Shown here: positions 63,549 through 64,000 of the stretch, in pieces | Position numbering within the stretch: the stretch's first letter is position 1 | How the letters are laid out: every line of letters starts with the position of its first letter | Assembly (NCBI RefSeq): GCF_004138285.1 | Contig: NZ_SCFN01000003.1 | Span: forward strand, 124,001-188,000 | From: Gottfriedia acidiceleris | GTDB taxonomy: Bacteria > Bacillota > Bacilli > Bacillales > Bacillaceae_G | DNA length: 64,000 nt | Reading direction: 5' to 3' | The notes under the pieces: generated by a model | The model's database searches: none | Told to the model about the DNA's origin: nothing | Seen by the model: only the letters and a program-made list of their open reading frames with translations | Program-made: the position numbers and the translations under genes

Positions 63549-64000
63549 TTATTTAATTTTATAAACAATTGCTTCATACGGTCTTAAGCTACTATTCACA
63601 CCCGTTAAACTCGAATCTTTATAATTACTTAAAAGTATACTTACTTCATCATAGCGATCACTATAACTAAATTTTGATTCCTCATTTGTAAAGTTAGCTA
63701 CAATTAATAATTTTTCATCATTATACTGCCTTATATAAGCAAATACTTTTTCATCATTTTCAGCAAGCATTTCAAAAGAACCATAAACAATTGCAGGATT
63801 TTCTTTTCGCAATTGGATTAACTGGCGATAATGATGGAAAATTGAATCTGGATCGTTTATCGATTGTTCAACATTTATTTTAGTAAAATTCGGATTTACT
63901 GTTAACCAAGGGTTTCCTTTTGTAAAACCTCCATGCTTTTCTCCGTTCCATTGCATTGGAGTACGTGCATTATCTCTACCTTTTTTATAAATCGATTCCA
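63549..64000 (-). CDS. GH13 alpha-glucosidase, C-terminal part, cut by window edge
   Basis: About 150 C-terminal residues; the start lies outside. The visible part begins ESIYKKGRDNARTPMQWNG, the conserved block of oligo-1,6-glucosidase/trehalose-6-phosphate hydrolase-type GH13 enzymes. It continues with HYRQLIQLRKENPAIVYG and a C-terminal beta domain (VFAYIRQYNDEKLLIVANF). Which of these enzymes it is cannot be decided from the end alone. It runs in the direction of the exporter operon but is separated from it by the leader promoter. Confidence 0.9.
   Translation of the reverse strand, partial: ESIYKKGRDNARTPMQWNGEKHGGFTKGNPWLTVNPNFTKINVEQSINDPDSIFHHYRQLIQLRKENPAIVYGSFEMLAENDEKVFAYIRQYNDEKLLIVANFTNEESKFSYSDRYDEVSILLSNYKDSSLTGVNSSLRPYEAIVYKIK

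Overview
This is a chromosomal window from a low-GC, endospore-forming member of the Bacillaceae. The evidence is a spoVK gene, a collagen-like spore-surface gene, the hfq-miaA and ynbB-hflX neighbourhoods in Bacillus-like order, a yoaS-yozG-yoaT operon as in B. subtilis, an S-box (SAM-I) riboswitch ahead of metI-metC, AGGAGG-type ribosome binding sites, frequent TTG/GTG starts and many intrinsic terminators. The species cannot be fixed from sequence reading alone. I see no rRNA, tRNA, CRISPR array, intact insertion sequence or prophage.

Layout. 1-9.4 kb holds a cut-off Cys/Lys-rich spore-surface-type gene, a methyltransferase, a divergent RpiR regulator/6-phospho-beta-glucosidase pair, htpX, a collagen-like gene broken by a one-base shift, an L,D-transpeptidase, a candidate ncRNA and a relic of a glycosyltransferase. 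9.6-22 kb is accessory: an amino-acid permease, a DNA alkylation repair protein, a lipoprotein, an endonuclease/phosphatase relic, yoaS-yozG-yoaT, a PadR regulator with a two-gene (split) permease, a small kinase, a SMI1/KNR4 protein and an MFS transporter. 22-31 kb is core: ynbB-hflX, a TRIC-type channel, corA, spoVK, a tyrosine recombinase homologue with lost catalytic residues, a PaiB-like protein, hfq and miaA. 31-33 kb holds a dihydroorotate-dehydrogenase-like domain fused to a membrane region.

33-43 kb is rich in threonine metabolism: a Ser/Thr-type exchanger with a threonine dehydratase, then tdh-kbl, and further on ilvA. An ArsR-controlled cluster (arsR, an Old Yellow Enzyme and an MFS exporter) lies between; each of its three genes is preceded by the same 20-bp dyad. 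43-53 kb holds a 5'-3' exonuclease, a DUF695-RraB fusion, a MerR regulator with a DUF554 protein, several small enzymes and a large FAD-dependent oxidoreductase. 53-58 kb holds metC, metI with its riboswitch, and a helicase with an N-terminal PD-(D/E)XK nuclease domain. 58-59.6 kb is repeat-rich. 59.6-63.5 kb is a heterodimeric ABC exporter operon headed by a sigma-A promoter, a 29-codon leader peptide and two terminators that share the same stem, an attenuation layout like that of B. subtilis bmrB-bmrCD. The right edge cuts a GH13 alpha-glucosidase.

The best candidates for something undescribed are the ABC-exporter leader with a long-range complementary pair of arms, the nine-unit ~20.5-bp GCAAWTAA array at 38.2-38.4 kb with a second degenerate copy at 59.5 kb, the three-site ArsR regulon, and the PadR promoter with three operators at an exact 17-bp period.
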